Assembly (NCBI RefSeq): GCF_019239235.1
Contig: NZ_JAAZTS010000010.1
Coordinates: 59,918-123,917, forward strand
Direction: 5' to 3'
Source: Caecibacteroides pullorum
GTDB taxonomy: Bacteria; Bacteroidota; Bacteroidia; Bacteroidales; Bacteroidaceae
DNA: 64,000 nucleotides
A model generated the notes under the pieces. It did not search any database. It saw nothing but the letters and a program-made list of their open reading frames with translations, and was not told where the DNA came from. Positions 1 through 9,188 of the stretch are shown in pieces. The position numbers and the translations under genes were made by a program. The stretch's first letter is position 1. Every line of letters starts with the position of its first letter.

Positions 1-719
1 GCCTCTACCAAGTAAACCAATGGATGACGAGCATATCTCAGCGGCTGTTCATTCAACTTTATCATGCCCAGTTCCTCAGCAATACGACGGAAACTTCCCT
101 CTTCACTGATGAAAAAACCGAATTTAGATTTCTTTCCCGCCAAACTCGATGAAAAGGGATATTTTACAATGCTGGCCAAAGTCGAATAGGTCAGTACAAA
201 ACCACCTGGACGTCTTCCTTCAAACTGATGAGTTAGAAGACGGAAAGCATTGGCATTCCCTTCAAAATGAGTAAAGTCCTCCCACTGCGCCTCTGTCAGT
301 TCACCTTTTAAAATAAGTCCTTTTCCTTCGGAGAAAAAAGTAGAAATAGCCCGTTCCCCTGAATGCCCAAACGGCGGATTGCCTAAATCATGAGCCAAAC
401 AAGCGGCTGAAACAATAGAACCTATTTCTGGAAGAAAACTCTGCTGTAAATCTGGTTCCTTAGCCAAGATCCCTTTAGCAACATCGTTCCCCAATGAACG
501 TCCCACACATGATACTTCCAAGCTATGCGTCAATCGATTGTGCACAAAAATACTGCCCGGTAAAGGAAAAACCTGCGTTTTGTTCTGTAAGCGACGAAAA
601 GGGGCTGAGAAGACCAGGCGATCATAGTCGCGTTGAAACTCTGAACGATTCTCGTGACGTTCCTGATGAAATTCTTCCAATCCGAAACGCTTGGCTGACA
701 AAAGGGTATTCCAATTCAT
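1..719 (-). CDS. dgt: dGTP triphosphohydrolase (dGTPase), truncated by the window edge
   Basis: The gene starts at the ATG whose complement is 717..719 and runs off the left edge, so only about 239 N-terminal residues are visible. The reading frame contains HNRLTHSLEVS and, about 60 residues later, AACLAHDLGNPPFGHSGE, the His and His-Asp metal ligands of the HD-domain dGTPase family, with the family's typical N-terminal RRLQNKTQVF segment. Enzymes of this family cleave dGTP to deoxyguanosine and triphosphate in the cytoplasm. It is transcribed divergently from dut, so two dNTP-pool enzymes share one intergenic region of 130 bp. The C-terminal part cannot be judged. Confidence 0.93.
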   Translation of the reverse strand, partial: MNWNTLLSAKRFGLEEFHQERHENRSEFQRDYDRLVFSAPFRRLQNKTQVFPLPGSIFVHNRLTHSLEVSCVGRSLGNDVAKGILAKEPDLQQSFLPEIGSIVSAACLAHDLGNPPFGHSGERAISTFFSEGKGLILKGELTEAQWEDFTHFEGNANAFRLLTHQFEGRRPGGFVLTYSTLASIVKYPFSSSLAGKKSKFGFFISEEGSFRRIAEELGMIKLNEQPLRYARHPLVYLVE

Positions 720-780
720 CTTAGATTTTTATAAGTTTGACGTTTGAGAAAACAAGAATGCAGTTACTTATATTTAACTG

Positions 781-788
781 CAAATGTA
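781..788 (-). promoter_or_regulatory. -7 box for dgt
   Basis: TACATTTG on the minus strand matches the Bacteroides -7 consensus TAnnTTTG, 61 nt before the dgt start codon. No clear -33 TTTG at the expected 19-21 bp spacing. Confidence 0.55.
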
Positions 789-810
789 TGACTATTTGCT
801 TCAAAATCCG

Positions 811-818
811 TACTTTTG
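811..818 (+). promoter_or_regulatory. -7 box for the dut operon
   Basis: TACTTTTG matches TAnnTTTG and lies 31 nt before the dut ATG at 850, the spacing seen for most promoters in this window. It faces away from the dgt -7 box at 781..788. Confidence 0.65.
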
Positions 819-849
819 CCCATTAAAATAAGTATATAAAATTAGTTAG

Positions 850-1296
850 ATGATACCAAATATGCTGAAAGTACAGATTATCAACCGTTCAAAGCATCCG
901 CTTCCAGCCTATGCCACTGAACTGTCGGCAGGCATGGATTTACGTGCCAACCTGTCCGAACCGATGACTCTCGCACCCATGCAACGCTGTCTGATACCTA
1001 CTGGACTGTACATTGCACTTCCTCCTGGCTTTGAAGCACAAGTACGCCCTCGCAGCGGATTGGCTCTAAAGAAAGGAATAACGGTGCTCAACTCCCCCGG
1101 CACGATAGATGCTGATTATCGAGGAGAAATATGTGTCATCCTGATCAATCTGTCAGCCGAACCATTTGTTATTGAGGACGGAGAACGCATTGCACAGATG
1201 GTTATAGCCCGTCATGAGCAAGCCATTTGGAAAGAAGTAGAAGTATTGGATGAAACACAACGCGGTGCTGGCGGTTTCGGACATACAGGTATGTAG
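850..1296 (+). CDS. dut: dUTP diphosphatase (dUTPase)
   Basis: A protein of 148 residues, the usual length of trimeric dUTPases, which hydrolyse dUTP to dUMP and pyrophosphate, keeping uracil out of DNA and supplying dUMP for dTMP synthesis. The conserved motifs are visible in order: AGMDLRA near residue 28, [10 protein letters not shown] near residue 67, [11 protein letters not shown] near residue 85 and the C-terminal arm [10 protein letters not shown] that closes over the substrate. The start at 850 follows a good -7 box; a second ATG at 862 (MLKVQ) is also possible. The next gene begins 33 bp downstream on the same strand, so this is probably the first gene of a four-gene operon. Confidence 0.97.
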   Translation: MIPNMLKVQIINRSKHPLPAYATELSAGMDLRANLSEPMTLAPMQRCLIPTGLYIALPPGFEAQVRPRSGLALKKGITVLNSPGTIDADYRGEICVILINLSAEPFVIEDGERIAQMVIARHEQAIWKEVEVLDETQRGAGGFGHTGM

Positions 1297-1329
1297 AAAT
1301 CTGTAAATAAAAAACGAATAAATCGAGTA

Positions 1330-3138
1330 ATGAGATACAAACTGAACAAATGGCTGGGAACAATTCTTGCGATATGCCTATTGATGTCATGCGGAATGGT
1401 TCGTGAAGGAAACAGAACAAAGATTTCCGCGAGCACAACAACAATAGTCATGGCAGATACTTTGGCTCCAGCTCTCCAACGCAAATATAACTATTTTTTT
1501 CTGGAAGCAGTACGGATGAAAACGCAGCAGAAATATGATGCCGCCTTCGACCTATTACAACATTGTCTACGTATCCGTCCCAATGCTCCTTCAGCACTGT
1601 TCGAATTATCGCAGTTTTACATGGCCTTGAAACAGGAAGAACAAGCGGTAATTTCACTGGAAAAAGCAGTGCATTACGCTCCAGATAATTATTGGTATGC
1701 ACAAGGATTAGTCAATCTCTATCTGCAACAACAGAACACAGAGAAAGCCACTGTATTATTGGAAGACATGACAATACGCTTTCCTGACAAACTAGATCCT
1801 ATTTACAATCTGCTGGATATCTATAACCGCCAACAACTGTACGACAAAGTGCTGGTACTACTTAACCGACTGGAAGAAAAGCTTGGTAAAAGCGAACAAA
1901 TCAGTATGGAAAAGTTCCGTATCTACCTGCAACAAGACGATCGTAAAAATGCATTCCGCGAAATAGAGAGTTTAGTGAGTGAATACCCTAATGATCTTCG
2001 CTATCAAGTAGTATTAGGAGACGTCTATTTGGATAACAACAAAACAGAAGAAGCCTATACTCTTTATCAAAAAGTACTGACCGAAGAACCAGACAATGCG
2101 ATGGCTCTCTATTCAATGGCTTCTTATTATGAGAAAACCGGACAAAAAGAACTTTATAACCAACAGCTTGATACCATCTTGCTGAACAAGAAAGTAGAAC
2201 CAGCCACCAAACTGGAAGTTATGCGCCGACTAATTGTACAGAACGAACAAGCTGGCCAAGACAGTACTCGTATCATAACCTTGTTCGACCGTATCATGGA
2301 ACAGGAATCTGATGATGCCAACATGCCAATGCTATACGCACAATACCTTCTGTCAAAAGGCATGAACAAACAATCTATTCCTGTACTCAACAAAGTACTC
2401 GACATCGATCCGACCAATACGGCAGCTCGTATGACGCTACTGGGCGAAGCTGTTCGTAGCGAAGATTATCAGGAAATCATCCGTTTATGTGAAGCTGGAG
2501 TTGAAGCCAACCCTGATATGTTGGAATTCTATTTTTACCTGGCTATCGCCTACAACCAAGCCGAACGAACAGACGATGCACTTGCTATTTGTCAAAAAGC
2601 ATTAACGCACGTCACTAAAGATAGTAAAAAAGAAGTTGTATCCGACTTTTATGCCATCATTGGCGACGCCTGGCATACAAAAGACAAGAATGAAGAGGCC
2701 TACGCCGCTTACGATTCAGCCTTGGTCTATAACCCCAATAATATAGGAGCATTGAACAACTATGCTTACTATCTTTCTTTGGAACGCAAGAATCTGGACA
2801 AAGCAGAAGAAATGAGCTATAAAACGGTGAAAGCCGAACCTCAAAATGCGACCTATCTGGATACATACGCCTGGATTCTGTTCGAAAAAGAGAATTATGT
2901 ACAAGCCCGCCTGTATATCGACCAAGCCATGAAGAGTGATGAAGAAAAAAGCGCCGAAGTAGTAGAACATTGCGGCGACATTTATTACATGGTAAACGAA
3001 GTAGAACAAGCTGTGAAATATTGGCAGCAGGCACTCGATATGGGCAGCGATTCGGAAACACTGAAACAGAAGATAAAGCAACGAAAATACATCCGCGAAC
3101 CCGAAAAAAGACTGAATAAAAATGAATGTAAAGAATAA
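1330..3138 (+). CDS. TPR-repeat lipoprotein
   Basis: A 602-residue protein with a signal sequence ending in a lipobox (LLMSC, Cys21), so it is probably a periplasm-facing lipoprotein. Nearly all of the mature part is tetratricopeptide repeats: successive helical pairs with the A/L...Y...A/P spacing, for example PNAPSALFELSQFYMALKQ, PDNAMALYSMASYYEKTGQ and NIGALNNYAYYLSLERKN. TPR arrays are protein-binding scaffolds; no catalytic motif is visible. Its stop codon lies inside the first codons of the next gene (17-nt overlap), which implies coupled translation with the DUF4292 and EnvC-like proteins and suggests a shared role in the envelope. The specific function is unknown. Confidence 0.88.
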   Translation: MRYKLNKWLGTILAICLLMSCGMVREGNRTKISASTTTIVMADTLAPALQRKYNYFFLEAVRMKTQQKYDAAFDLLQHCLRIRPNAPSALFELSQFYMALKQEEQAVISLEKAVHYAPDNYWYAQGLVNLYLQQQNTEKATVLLEDMTIRFPDKLDPIYNLLDIYNRQQLYDKVLVLLNRLEEKLGKSEQISMEKFRIYLQQDDRKNAFREIESLVSEYPNDLRYQVVLGDVYLDNNKTEEAYTLYQKVLTEEPDNAMALYSMASYYEKTGQKELYNQQLDTILLNKKVEPATKLEVMRRLIVQNEQAGQDSTRIITLFDRIMEQESDDANMPMLYAQYLLSKGMNKQSIPVLNKVLDIDPTNTAARMTLLGEAVRSEDYQEIIRLCEAGVEANPDMLEFYFYLAIAYNQAERTDDALAICQKALTHVTKDSKKEVVSDFYAIIGDAWHTKDKNEEAYAAYDSALVYNPNNIGALNNYAYYLSLERKNLDKAEEMSYKTVKAEPQNATYLDTYAWILFEKENYVQARLYIDQAMKSDEEKSAEVVEHCGDIYYMVNEVEQAVKYWQQALDMGSDSETLKQKIKQRKYIREPEKRLNKNECKE

Positions 3139-3706
3139 ATTCCGTACGCGGCCATTTATGCCGCTATTGTGTCTAATGGCTTTGCTGATAGGCTTGGCCG
3201 GTTGTAAGACTTCCCGTCAAGCAGGGAGTAAAAGCAACGAAACCGGCTATCTTTCGTCCAAAGTGACTTTGACCGTGCCTACCAAGGATGCTGTTCTGAC
3301 AGTTAACGGCACCATGAAACTAAAGAACGGTGAACGGATGCAACTTTCCTTCCTCATGCCGATATTGCGTTCCGAAGTGGCGCGCATTGACATCACGCCC
3401 GACGAAGTAATCCTGGTAGACCGCATGGGCAAACGCTACGTGCAGGCCTCACGTCAGGAACTGAAAGGCATGCTTCCCAAGAAAGCGACTTTCCAACACT
3501 TGGAAAAGTTACTTTATGCGGCTTCACGTCCCGGTGGAAAGAATACGTTGACCGGTAGTGAACTGGGCATTCCTTCGCTGGAGAAAGGAAAAATAGAGTT
3601 GACAGACTTTTCCACCAAACCTTTTAACCTGACTCCGACACAACTTTCCTCCCGCTATCAAAAGGTGGAACTTCATGAACTACTTGAAATGTTGATGAGC
3701 CTATGA
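3122..3706 (+). CDS. DUF4292 family lipoprotein
   Basis: A 194-residue protein with a signal sequence and lipobox (GLAGC, Cys28). The mature part resembles the Bacteroidetes DUF4292 family: a beta-rich body with SEVARIDITPDEVILVDRMG followed by a short helix and a C-terminal strand segment. LolA/LolB-like folds have this kind of layout, so a role in handling lipid or lipoprotein is possible, but that is inference. It overlaps the upstream TPR gene by 17 nt and the downstream EnvC-like gene by 4 nt (ATGA), so the three are almost certainly translated from one message. Confidence 0.85.
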   Translation: MNVKNKFRTRPFMPLLCLMALLIGLAGCKTSRQAGSKSNETGYLSSKVTLTVPTKDAVLTVNGTMKLKNGERMQLSFLMPILRSEVARIDITPDEVILVDRMGKRYVQASRQELKGMLPKKATFQHLEKLLYAASRPGGKNTLTGSELGIPSLEKGKIELTDFSTKPFNLTPTQLSSRYQKVELHELLEMLMSL

Positions 3707-4992
3707 AACGGTTCTTGTGTGCGTTAGCTGGATGCCTTTGTCTGCTGCTGCCTCTAATGGCTCAGTCGAACAAGCTCATCAAAGAGCTGGAAAGTAAGCG
3801 CGGCGCTTTGCAGAAACAGATTGCCGAATCGGAAAGCCTGTTGCAAACCACAACCAAGAATGTAGGTAGCCAGCTGAAAGGACTAGCCGCCCTGACGGGG
3901 CAGATCGAGGAACGTAAACGCTACATTCTGGCCATCAACAGCGACATGGATGCCATCGATCGCGAACTGGTCTCGCTGGAACGGCAACTCAATCAGCTAC
4001 AGAAAGAATTAAAAGATAAAAAAACAAAATATGCGGCTTCGGTCAACTACCTTTACCGCAACCATACGATTCAGGACAAGCTGCTGTTCATTTTTTCCGC
4101 ACAGACCCTGGAGCAGACCTACCGGCGCTTGCGCTACGTCCGCGAGTATGCTTCCTACCAGCGCATGCAGGGCGAAGAAATCCAAAAGAAACAGAAACAA
4201 ATCAACGACAAGCGCGCCGAGCTGACCGAAGCCCGCAAGGCTAAGGAAAACCTCCTGAAAGAGCGCGAGAACGAGAAAACAACGCTCGAACGGCAGGAAA
4301 AAGAACAAAAAGCCCTGGTAGACAGCTTGCGCAAGAAGCAGCGTAGCCTACAGAGCGAAATCAACAAGAAACGCAAGGAAGCCAACCAGCTGAACGCCCG
4401 CATCGACCGCCTGATTGCCGAAGAAATAGAAAAAGCACGCAAACGTGCCGAAGAAGAGGCGCGGCGCGAAGCGGCTGCCCGCAAGAAAGCAGAAAAAACA
4501 GAAAGTCCGTCGGCCGCCAAACCGAAAGCCAAGCCGCTGGAGGCATACACGATGAACAAAGCCGACCGCGAACTCTCCGGCAGCTTCGCCAGCAACCGCG
4601 GAAAACTTCCTGTGCCTGTCACGGGTCCTTACATCATCACCAGCCACTATGGCGAATACACCGTGCCCGGTCTTAGGGGCGTGAAGCTCGACAACAAGGG
4701 CATCGACATCCAGGCCAAGCCCGGAGCTCAGGCGCGGGCGGTGTTCAACGGAAAGGTGGCCGCCGTGTTCCAGCTGAACGGACTGTTCAACATCCTCGTG
4801 CGCCACGGCGCCTACATTTCTGTCTACTGCAACCTGTCTACAGCCTCGGTGAAGGCGGACGACACGGTGAAGACAGGGCAGACGCTCGGCACCATCTTCT
4901 CCGACGGAGCAGACGGCGGGCGCACCGTCCTCCACTTCCAGCTACGGCGGGAAAAGGAGAAACTCAACCCCGAACCGTGGCTCAACCGCTGA
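3703..4992 (+). CDS. EnvC-like murein hydrolase activator with degenerate M23 domain
   Basis: A 429-residue protein: signal peptide (1-20), long coiled coil (about 22-265), Pro/Lys/Ala linker, and a C-terminal LytM/M23 domain (about 300-429). The M23 zinc-ligand pattern HxxxD...HxH is broken: the first His is replaced by Asn331 in NKGID, and the first His of the HxH pair is Val409 in VLHFQL; Asp335 and His411 remain. A coiled coil plus an inactive LytM domain is the layout of EnvC, which activates cell-wall amidases at the division site instead of cutting peptidoglycan. The function here is inferred from that layout. It is the last gene of the dut operon and ends one base before the convergent M20 gene. 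Confidence 0.88.
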   Translation: MKRFLCALAGCLCLLLPLMAQSNKLIKELESKRGALQKQIAESESLLQTTTKNVGSQLKGLAALTGQIEERKRYILAINSDMDAIDRELVSLERQLNQLQKELKDKKTKYAASVNYLYRNHTIQDKLLFIFSAQTLEQTYRRLRYVREYASYQRMQGEEIQKKQKQINDKRAELTEARKAKENLLKERENEKTTLERQEKEQKALVDSLRKKQRSLQSEINKKRKEANQLNARIDRLIAEEIEKARKRAEEEARREAAARKKAEKTESPSAAKPKAKPLEAYTMNKADRELSGSFASNRGKLPVPVTGPYIITSHYGEYTVPGLRGVKLDNKGIDIQAKPGAQARAVFNGKVAAVFQLNGLFNILVRHGAYISVYCNLSTASVKADDTVKTGQTLGTIFSDGADGGRTVLHFQLRREKEKLNPEPWLNR

Positions 4993-4993
4993 T

Positions 4994-6064
4994 TCAGAGC
5001 TCCGCCCCGTCCAGCAGTTCCAGATACAGACCGATAGCCTCTTCTATCTCGCGGACAAAGATGAATTCGTCCGCCGTGTGCGAGCGCGAGCTCTTGCCGG
5101 GCCCCATCTTCATGGAGGGGAAGGGCATCAGCGCCTGGTCGGACAATGTGGGCGAGCCGAAGGGCGTGCGGCCCAGCGCCACGGCGCGGCGCACCAGCGG
5201 ATGCTCGGGCGGGACGTGCGACGAGCCCAGACGGAACGAACGGGCCTGCGGCTGACAGTGAATATGCTTCTTGATTTCTTCGAACAGTTCTTCGTTGGTA
5301 TAGCACTCGTTGCTGCGAATGTCTACGACGAACGTGCAGCGGTCGGGGACGACGTTGTGCTGCGTGCCGGCGCTAACCATCGTCACGCTCATCTTCACAG
5401 GACCCAGCAGGGGTGAAACGCGCTCGAACCGATAGTCGCGGAACCAGGCGATGTCTTCCAATACCTTATAGATAGCATTATCGCCCTCGTCGCGGGCGGC
5501 GTGGCCGGAACGACCGGTAGCGGTGACATCGAGCACCATCAACCCCTTCTCGGCGATGGCAGGCTGCATTTCCGTAGGCTCACCCACAAGGGCGAAGCTG
5601 ACAGGCGGCAATTGCGGCAAGACGCTCTCGATGCCTTCGCGGCCGGACACTTCTTCTTCGCACGAAGCCAGATAAATGAGATTGTATTTTTGCGTTGTAC
5701 GACTCAGCGTGAGGAACGCTTGCAGGAGGCTGACCACGCTGGCACCCGCGTCGTTGCTCCCCAAACCGTAGAGCTTGCCGTTGGGTTCGAGGCGGGGGGT
5801 GAAGGGGTCTTTGCGCCAGCCCTGCACGGGCTTCACGGTATCGATGTGAGAATTGAGCAGCAGTGTGGGCCGCTTCAGGTCGAAACCGGGGCCGAGGCAC
5901 CAGACGTTGTTGCCTTTGCGGCCGGTCTGCATGCCTTGCTGTTCGATGTATTGTTGCAGGCAGTCGGCGGCACGAGCTTCGTCGCGGCTGACGGATGGAA
6001 TACTGATCAGCGACTTGAGCAGGCCGACGGCCTCGGAGGTCAGAGTGGGAATGTCGTAGGTCAT
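4994..6064 (-). CDS. M20 family deacylase, probably N-acyl-ornithine/citrulline deacylase (ArgE type)
   Basis: A 356-residue di-zinc amidohydrolase of the M20/ArgE-DapE family. Visible motifs are LLLNSHIDTVKPVQGW (metal His and Asp near residue 76), LGSNDAGASVVSLL (bridging Asp) and SCEEEVSGREGIE (catalytic Glu pair). Bacteroides make arginine through N-succinylornithine, and an M20 enzyme of this size removes the acyl group from the citrulline intermediate; that assignment is from family knowledge and substrate is not proven. The frame is open further upstream to 6160, but a -7 box at 6094..6101 lies within that extension, so the ATG at 6064 is chosen. It is convergent with the EnvC-like gene with only one base between stop codons. 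Confidence 0.85.
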   Translation of the reverse strand: MTYDIPTLTSEAVGLLKSLISIPSVSRDEARAADCLQQYIEQQGMQTGRKGNNVWCLGPGFDLKRPTLLLNSHIDTVKPVQGWRKDPFTPRLEPNGKLYGLGSNDAGASVVSLLQAFLTLSRTTQKYNLIYLASCEEEVSGREGIESVLPQLPPVSFALVGEPTEMQPAIAEKGLMVLDVTATGRSGHAARDEGDNAIYKVLEDIAWFRDYRFERVSPLLGPVKMSVTMVSAGTQHNVVPDRCTFVVDIRSNECYTNEELFEEIKKHIHCQPQARSFRLGSSHVPPEHPLVRRAVALGRTPFGSPTLSDQALMPFPSMKMGPGKSSRSHTADEFIFVREIEEAIGLYLELLDGAEL

Positions 6065-6093
6065 GTCTTCTGTTATTAGTTTTTTTGCGAATG

Positions 6094-6101
6094 CAAACTT
6101 A
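6094..6101 (-). promoter_or_regulatory. -7 box for the M20 deacylase
   Basis: TAAGTTTG on the minus strand, 29 nt before the ATG at 6064. It decides the start codon, because the longer reading frame would begin upstream of the promoter. Confidence 0.6.
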
Positions 6102-6188
6102 CGGATAAAATCGGATAAACTTGCAGGAACAAAGGAAGGAAATGTTACATTTTTTTGCAATTTATGAATTAGTTTCAGATAAAACTAA

Positions 6189-6196
6189 TACCTTTG
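6189..6196 (+). promoter_or_regulatory. -7 box for the acyl-CoA ligase
   Basis: TACCTTTG, 26 nt before the ATG at 6223. The -33 region is poor. Confidence 0.6.
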
Positions 6197-6222
6197 CAGC
6201 ATATTAACCAATTCACTCAGTC

Positions 6223-8028
6223 ATGGCTTATCATCATTTATCTGTCATGATCCATCGTCAGGCAGAGAAGTATGGAGACAAAGTGGCCCTGAAATACAGG
6301 GACTATGAAACGGCACAATGGATTCCGGTGACGTGGGAACAATTCTCCCAGCGCATACGCCGTGCCGCCAACGCAATGGTGGCGCTGGGCATCGGCGAGC
6401 AGGAGAATGTCGGCATCTTTTCGCAGAACAAGCCCGAATGCCTGTACGTCGACTTTGCGGCGTTCGCCAACCGCGCGGTGACCATTCCGCTGTATGCCAC
6501 CAGCTCGCCGACGCAGGCACAGTACATCATCAACGACGCGCAGATACGCTTCCTCTTCGTGGGCGAACAGTTCCAATACGACGCTGCCTTCCGCGTCATC
6601 GGGCTGTGCCAGTCGCTGCAACGGCTCATTATCTTCGACCGCAACGTGGTGCGCGACGCGCGCGACACGACCTCCCTTTACTTCGACGAGTTCATGCGAC
6701 TGGGTGAAGGCCTGCCGCACAACGAGGTGGTGGAGGAACGCACGGCGAAGGCGTCGCCCGACGACCTGGCCAACATCCTCTACACGTCCGGCACGACGGG
6801 CGAACCGAAGGGGGTGATGCTCCACCACGCAAACTACCTTGAGGCCTTCCGCACGCACCACATCCGCCTGCCGCAGGTGACGGACCAGGACGTGTCGATG
6901 TGCTTCCTGCCGCTGACGCACGTCTTCGAGCGCGGCTGGACGTATGTCTGCCTGGAGCGCGGCGTGCAAATCTGCATCAACCTGCATCCGCAGGACATAC
7001 AGACGACGATCAAAGAGGTGCGCCCCACGGTGATGTGCAGCGTCCCCCGCTTCTGGGAGAAAGTGTACCAGGGCGTACAGGAACGCATCGCCCAGGAGAC
7101 GGGCATCCGCCGGACGATGCTGCTCGACGCCATCCGCACGGGCCGCGAACACAACCTGCAGTACGTCCGCCTGGGCAAGACGCCGCCCCTGATGCTCCAC
7201 CTGCGCTACAAGTTCTACGAGAAGACCGTCTACGCCCTGCTGAAGAAGACCATCGGCATCGAGCGCGGCACGTTCTTCCCCACGGCCGGCGCGGCGGTAT
7301 CGGACGAGGTGTGCGAGTTTGTCCACTCCGTAGGCATCAACATGGTCGTCGGCTACGGCCTGACGGAGTCGACCGCCACCGTGTCGTGCTTCCCCGCCAC
7401 GGGGTTCGTCATCGGCTCGGTGGGCGAGGTGATGCCCGACCTGGAGGTGAAGATCGGGCCGGACGACGAAATCCTGCTGCGCGGACGGACCATCACGCGC
7501 GGCTACTATAAGAAACCCGTTTCGACGGCCGAGGCCATCGACAAGGACGGATGGTTCCACACGGGCGACGCCGGACGCCTGGAGGGCCGCACGCTCTACC
7601 TGAAGGAGCGCATCAAGGACCTGTTCAAGACGTCGAACGGCAAGTACATCTCGCCGCAGGCGCTGGAGACGAAGTTCATCGTAGACCGCTACATCGACCA
7701 GGTGGCCATCATCGCCGACCAGCGCAAGTTCGTCTCCGCCCTCATCGTGCCCACCTACGACCTGCTGGAGCAGTATGCCCGCACGCAGGGCATCGCCTTC
7801 GGCAGCCGCGAGGAGCTGGTGGAGAACGAAGCCGTCCGCACCTTCTACCGCGACCGCATCGACACGCTGCAGCAGCAGTTTGCCCACTACGAGCAGGTGA
7901 AGCGCTTCACCCTCCTGCCCCAGCCCTTCAGCATGGAGCGCGGCGAGCTGACCAATACGCTGAAGCTGCGCCGCGCCGTCGTCGCCGAGAACTATCGGGA
8001 GGTCATCGACCGGATGTACGAGGAGTAA
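6223..8028 (+). CDS. AMP-dependent long-chain fatty acid-CoA ligase
   Basis: A 601-residue adenylate-forming enzyme. The P-loop motif ILYTSGTTGEPKGVMLHH lies near residue 188, the A5 motif VVGYGLTESTATVS near residue 375, and the hinge region DAGRLEGRTLYLKERIKDLF near residue 450, ending with the conserved Lys region. These enzymes activate fatty acids as acyl-AMP and transfer them to CoA on the cytoplasmic side of the membrane. The long-chain FadD/FAA1-like class fits the length and the FEKTVYALL-type insertion, though exact chain length cannot be read. Codon use is strongly biased to C and G at third positions, unlike the genes before 4 kb. Confidence 0.9.
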   Translation: MAYHHLSVMIHRQAEKYGDKVALKYRDYETAQWIPVTWEQFSQRIRRAANAMVALGIGEQENVGIFSQNKPECLYVDFAAFANRAVTIPLYATSSPTQAQYIINDAQIRFLFVGEQFQYDAAFRVIGLCQSLQRLIIFDRNVVRDARDTTSLYFDEFMRLGEGLPHNEVVEERTAKASPDDLANILYTSGTTGEPKGVMLHHANYLEAFRTHHIRLPQVTDQDVSMCFLPLTHVFERGWTYVCLERGVQICINLHPQDIQTTIKEVRPTVMCSVPRFWEKVYQGVQERIAQETGIRRTMLLDAIRTGREHNLQYVRLGKTPPLMLHLRYKFYEKTVYALLKKTIGIERGTFFPTAGAAVSDEVCEFVHSVGINMVVGYGLTESTATVSCFPATGFVIGSVGEVMPDLEVKIGPDDEILLRGRTITRGYYKKPVSTAEAIDKDGWFHTGDAGRLEGRTLYLKERIKDLFKTSNGKYISPQALETKFIVDRYIDQVAIIADQRKFVSALIVPTYDLLEQYARTQGIAFGSREELVENEAVRTFYRDRIDTLQQQFAHYEQVKRFTLLPQPFSMERGELTNTLKLRRAVVAENYREVIDRMYEE

Positions 8029-8069
8029 AAAAGAAACCAAGTCATTCACCATTTAAAAAACATCAGAAC

Positions 8070-9173
8070 ATGAAAAACAGCTACTCATTCCTACGACGGA
8101 CATCCGCCATCGCCACGATCCTCATCGCCACGTTGTTTGCCTTCCTCTCGTGCGAATTCGAAAACGACAAAGAGAAAGAAGGGGAACTCAACAAGCCGGA
8201 AGTAGTCGAGCAGGTAATCGGCTGCTGGCACACGAAGTACAGCAACTACGATTTTCATGTAACCCTCTACGAAGACATGAAGGCCCGATTCGTACAATAT
8301 CTCCACCCGCTCAACCCCGACCAGGACGACTTTATCCTGATGGACGGCATCCTGGAATGGGAAACCCGCGGCGACAAACGGCTTTACCTCTTCGAGACGG
8401 GCGACACGGAAAGCTACTGGAGCATGGGCGAAATACGCGACGGGAAGACGCTCGGGCTGACGCTGAACGACCCCAACGGGTTCGTGACATTCTACCGCGA
8501 CGCGAACTGCTCGAAAGGGCCCACCGAGCATTTCCCCCCGACACCGCCGGGTGGAGGCACCGTCAACCACCCCGACACCGTGATGCAAATCACCGGAACC
8601 TGGCGAATCGAAGCAAGCAGCTACCTGCGCGAAATCGTCTTCAAGGACGACATGACCGCCGAGGAAATCAAATACACGAGCAACGACCACGGGCCGGCGA
8701 TACGCTACACCTGGAAGACCATCGACAACTTCCTCCTCCTCTTCGACGAGAGGGGCAGCGAAGTGGAGGTGGGACAGATGACGGCACCGAACCTCATACG
8801 CCTCAACCCGAACGAGGAATACAACGCGTACCGCGAGATGCTGAAAACCTATGAATGGATTCCGAACGGCAATGCCTACAGCCTGGAAGGCACCTGGAAA
8901 AGCTACAGCGAGGACAACAGCTACCGCCTCATCGAGCTGGAATGCGACAGGGAAAACAACCCGACCGTGGCCCGACTGACGGAAGCCGACGGCACTGTCC
9001 TAGAAGGACACTGGTATGAATACGGGTGGGAGGTGCGCATCTGGTTCGACGAAGAATGGAACCGCGAGACCGACCTGCGCTTCATCCATCACCAAGGAAA
9101 CCACTACGACGTGACCCTCAGGATCTTCCCCGGCTTCGGCAGCAGCGAAGAATACTATCCGCAGCGGAATTGA
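8070..9173 (+). CDS. Lipoprotein with three lipocalin-like repeats
   Basis: A 367-residue protein starting at the ATG at 8070, with a signal sequence ending in FLSC (Cys28). The mature part shows three related units at about residues 49-145, 173-255 and 271-352. Each opens with a small Gly-x-Trp core (IGCWHTKY, ITGTWRI, LEGTWKSY), followed by beta strands that carry alternating charged residues. This resembles the lipocalin-like beta-barrel domains found singly in Bacteroides lipoproteins. The family is not recognised by name and no enzymatic motif is seen. It follows the acyl-CoA ligase by 41 nt and may be co-transcribed. The frame is open upstream into the ligase, but that part is antiparallel in codon use and not real. 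Confidence 0.75.
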   Translation: MKNSYSFLRRTSAIATILIATLFAFLSCEFENDKEKEGELNKPEVVEQVIGCWHTKYSNYDFHVTLYEDMKARFVQYLHPLNPDQDDFILMDGILEWETRGDKRLYLFETGDTESYWSMGEIRDGKTLGLTLNDPNGFVTFYRDANCSKGPTEHFPPTPPGGGTVNHPDTVMQITGTWRIEASSYLREIVFKDDMTAEEIKYTSNDHGPAIRYTWKTIDNFLLLFDERGSEVEVGQMTAPNLIRLNPNEEYNAYREMLKTYEWIPNGNAYSLEGTWKSYSEDNSYRLIELECDRENNPTVARLTEADGTVLEGHWYEYGWEVRIWFDEEWNRETDLRFIHHQGNHYDVTLRIFPGFGSSEEYYPQRN

Positions 9174-9188
9174 GCGGGAAAACGTTCT

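Noticed and set aside
6238..8052. 604-residue antisense frame over the acyl-CoA ligase
   Set aside because: The plus strand encodes an enzyme with clear motifs. The antisense frame is an effect of the strong C/G third-position bias.
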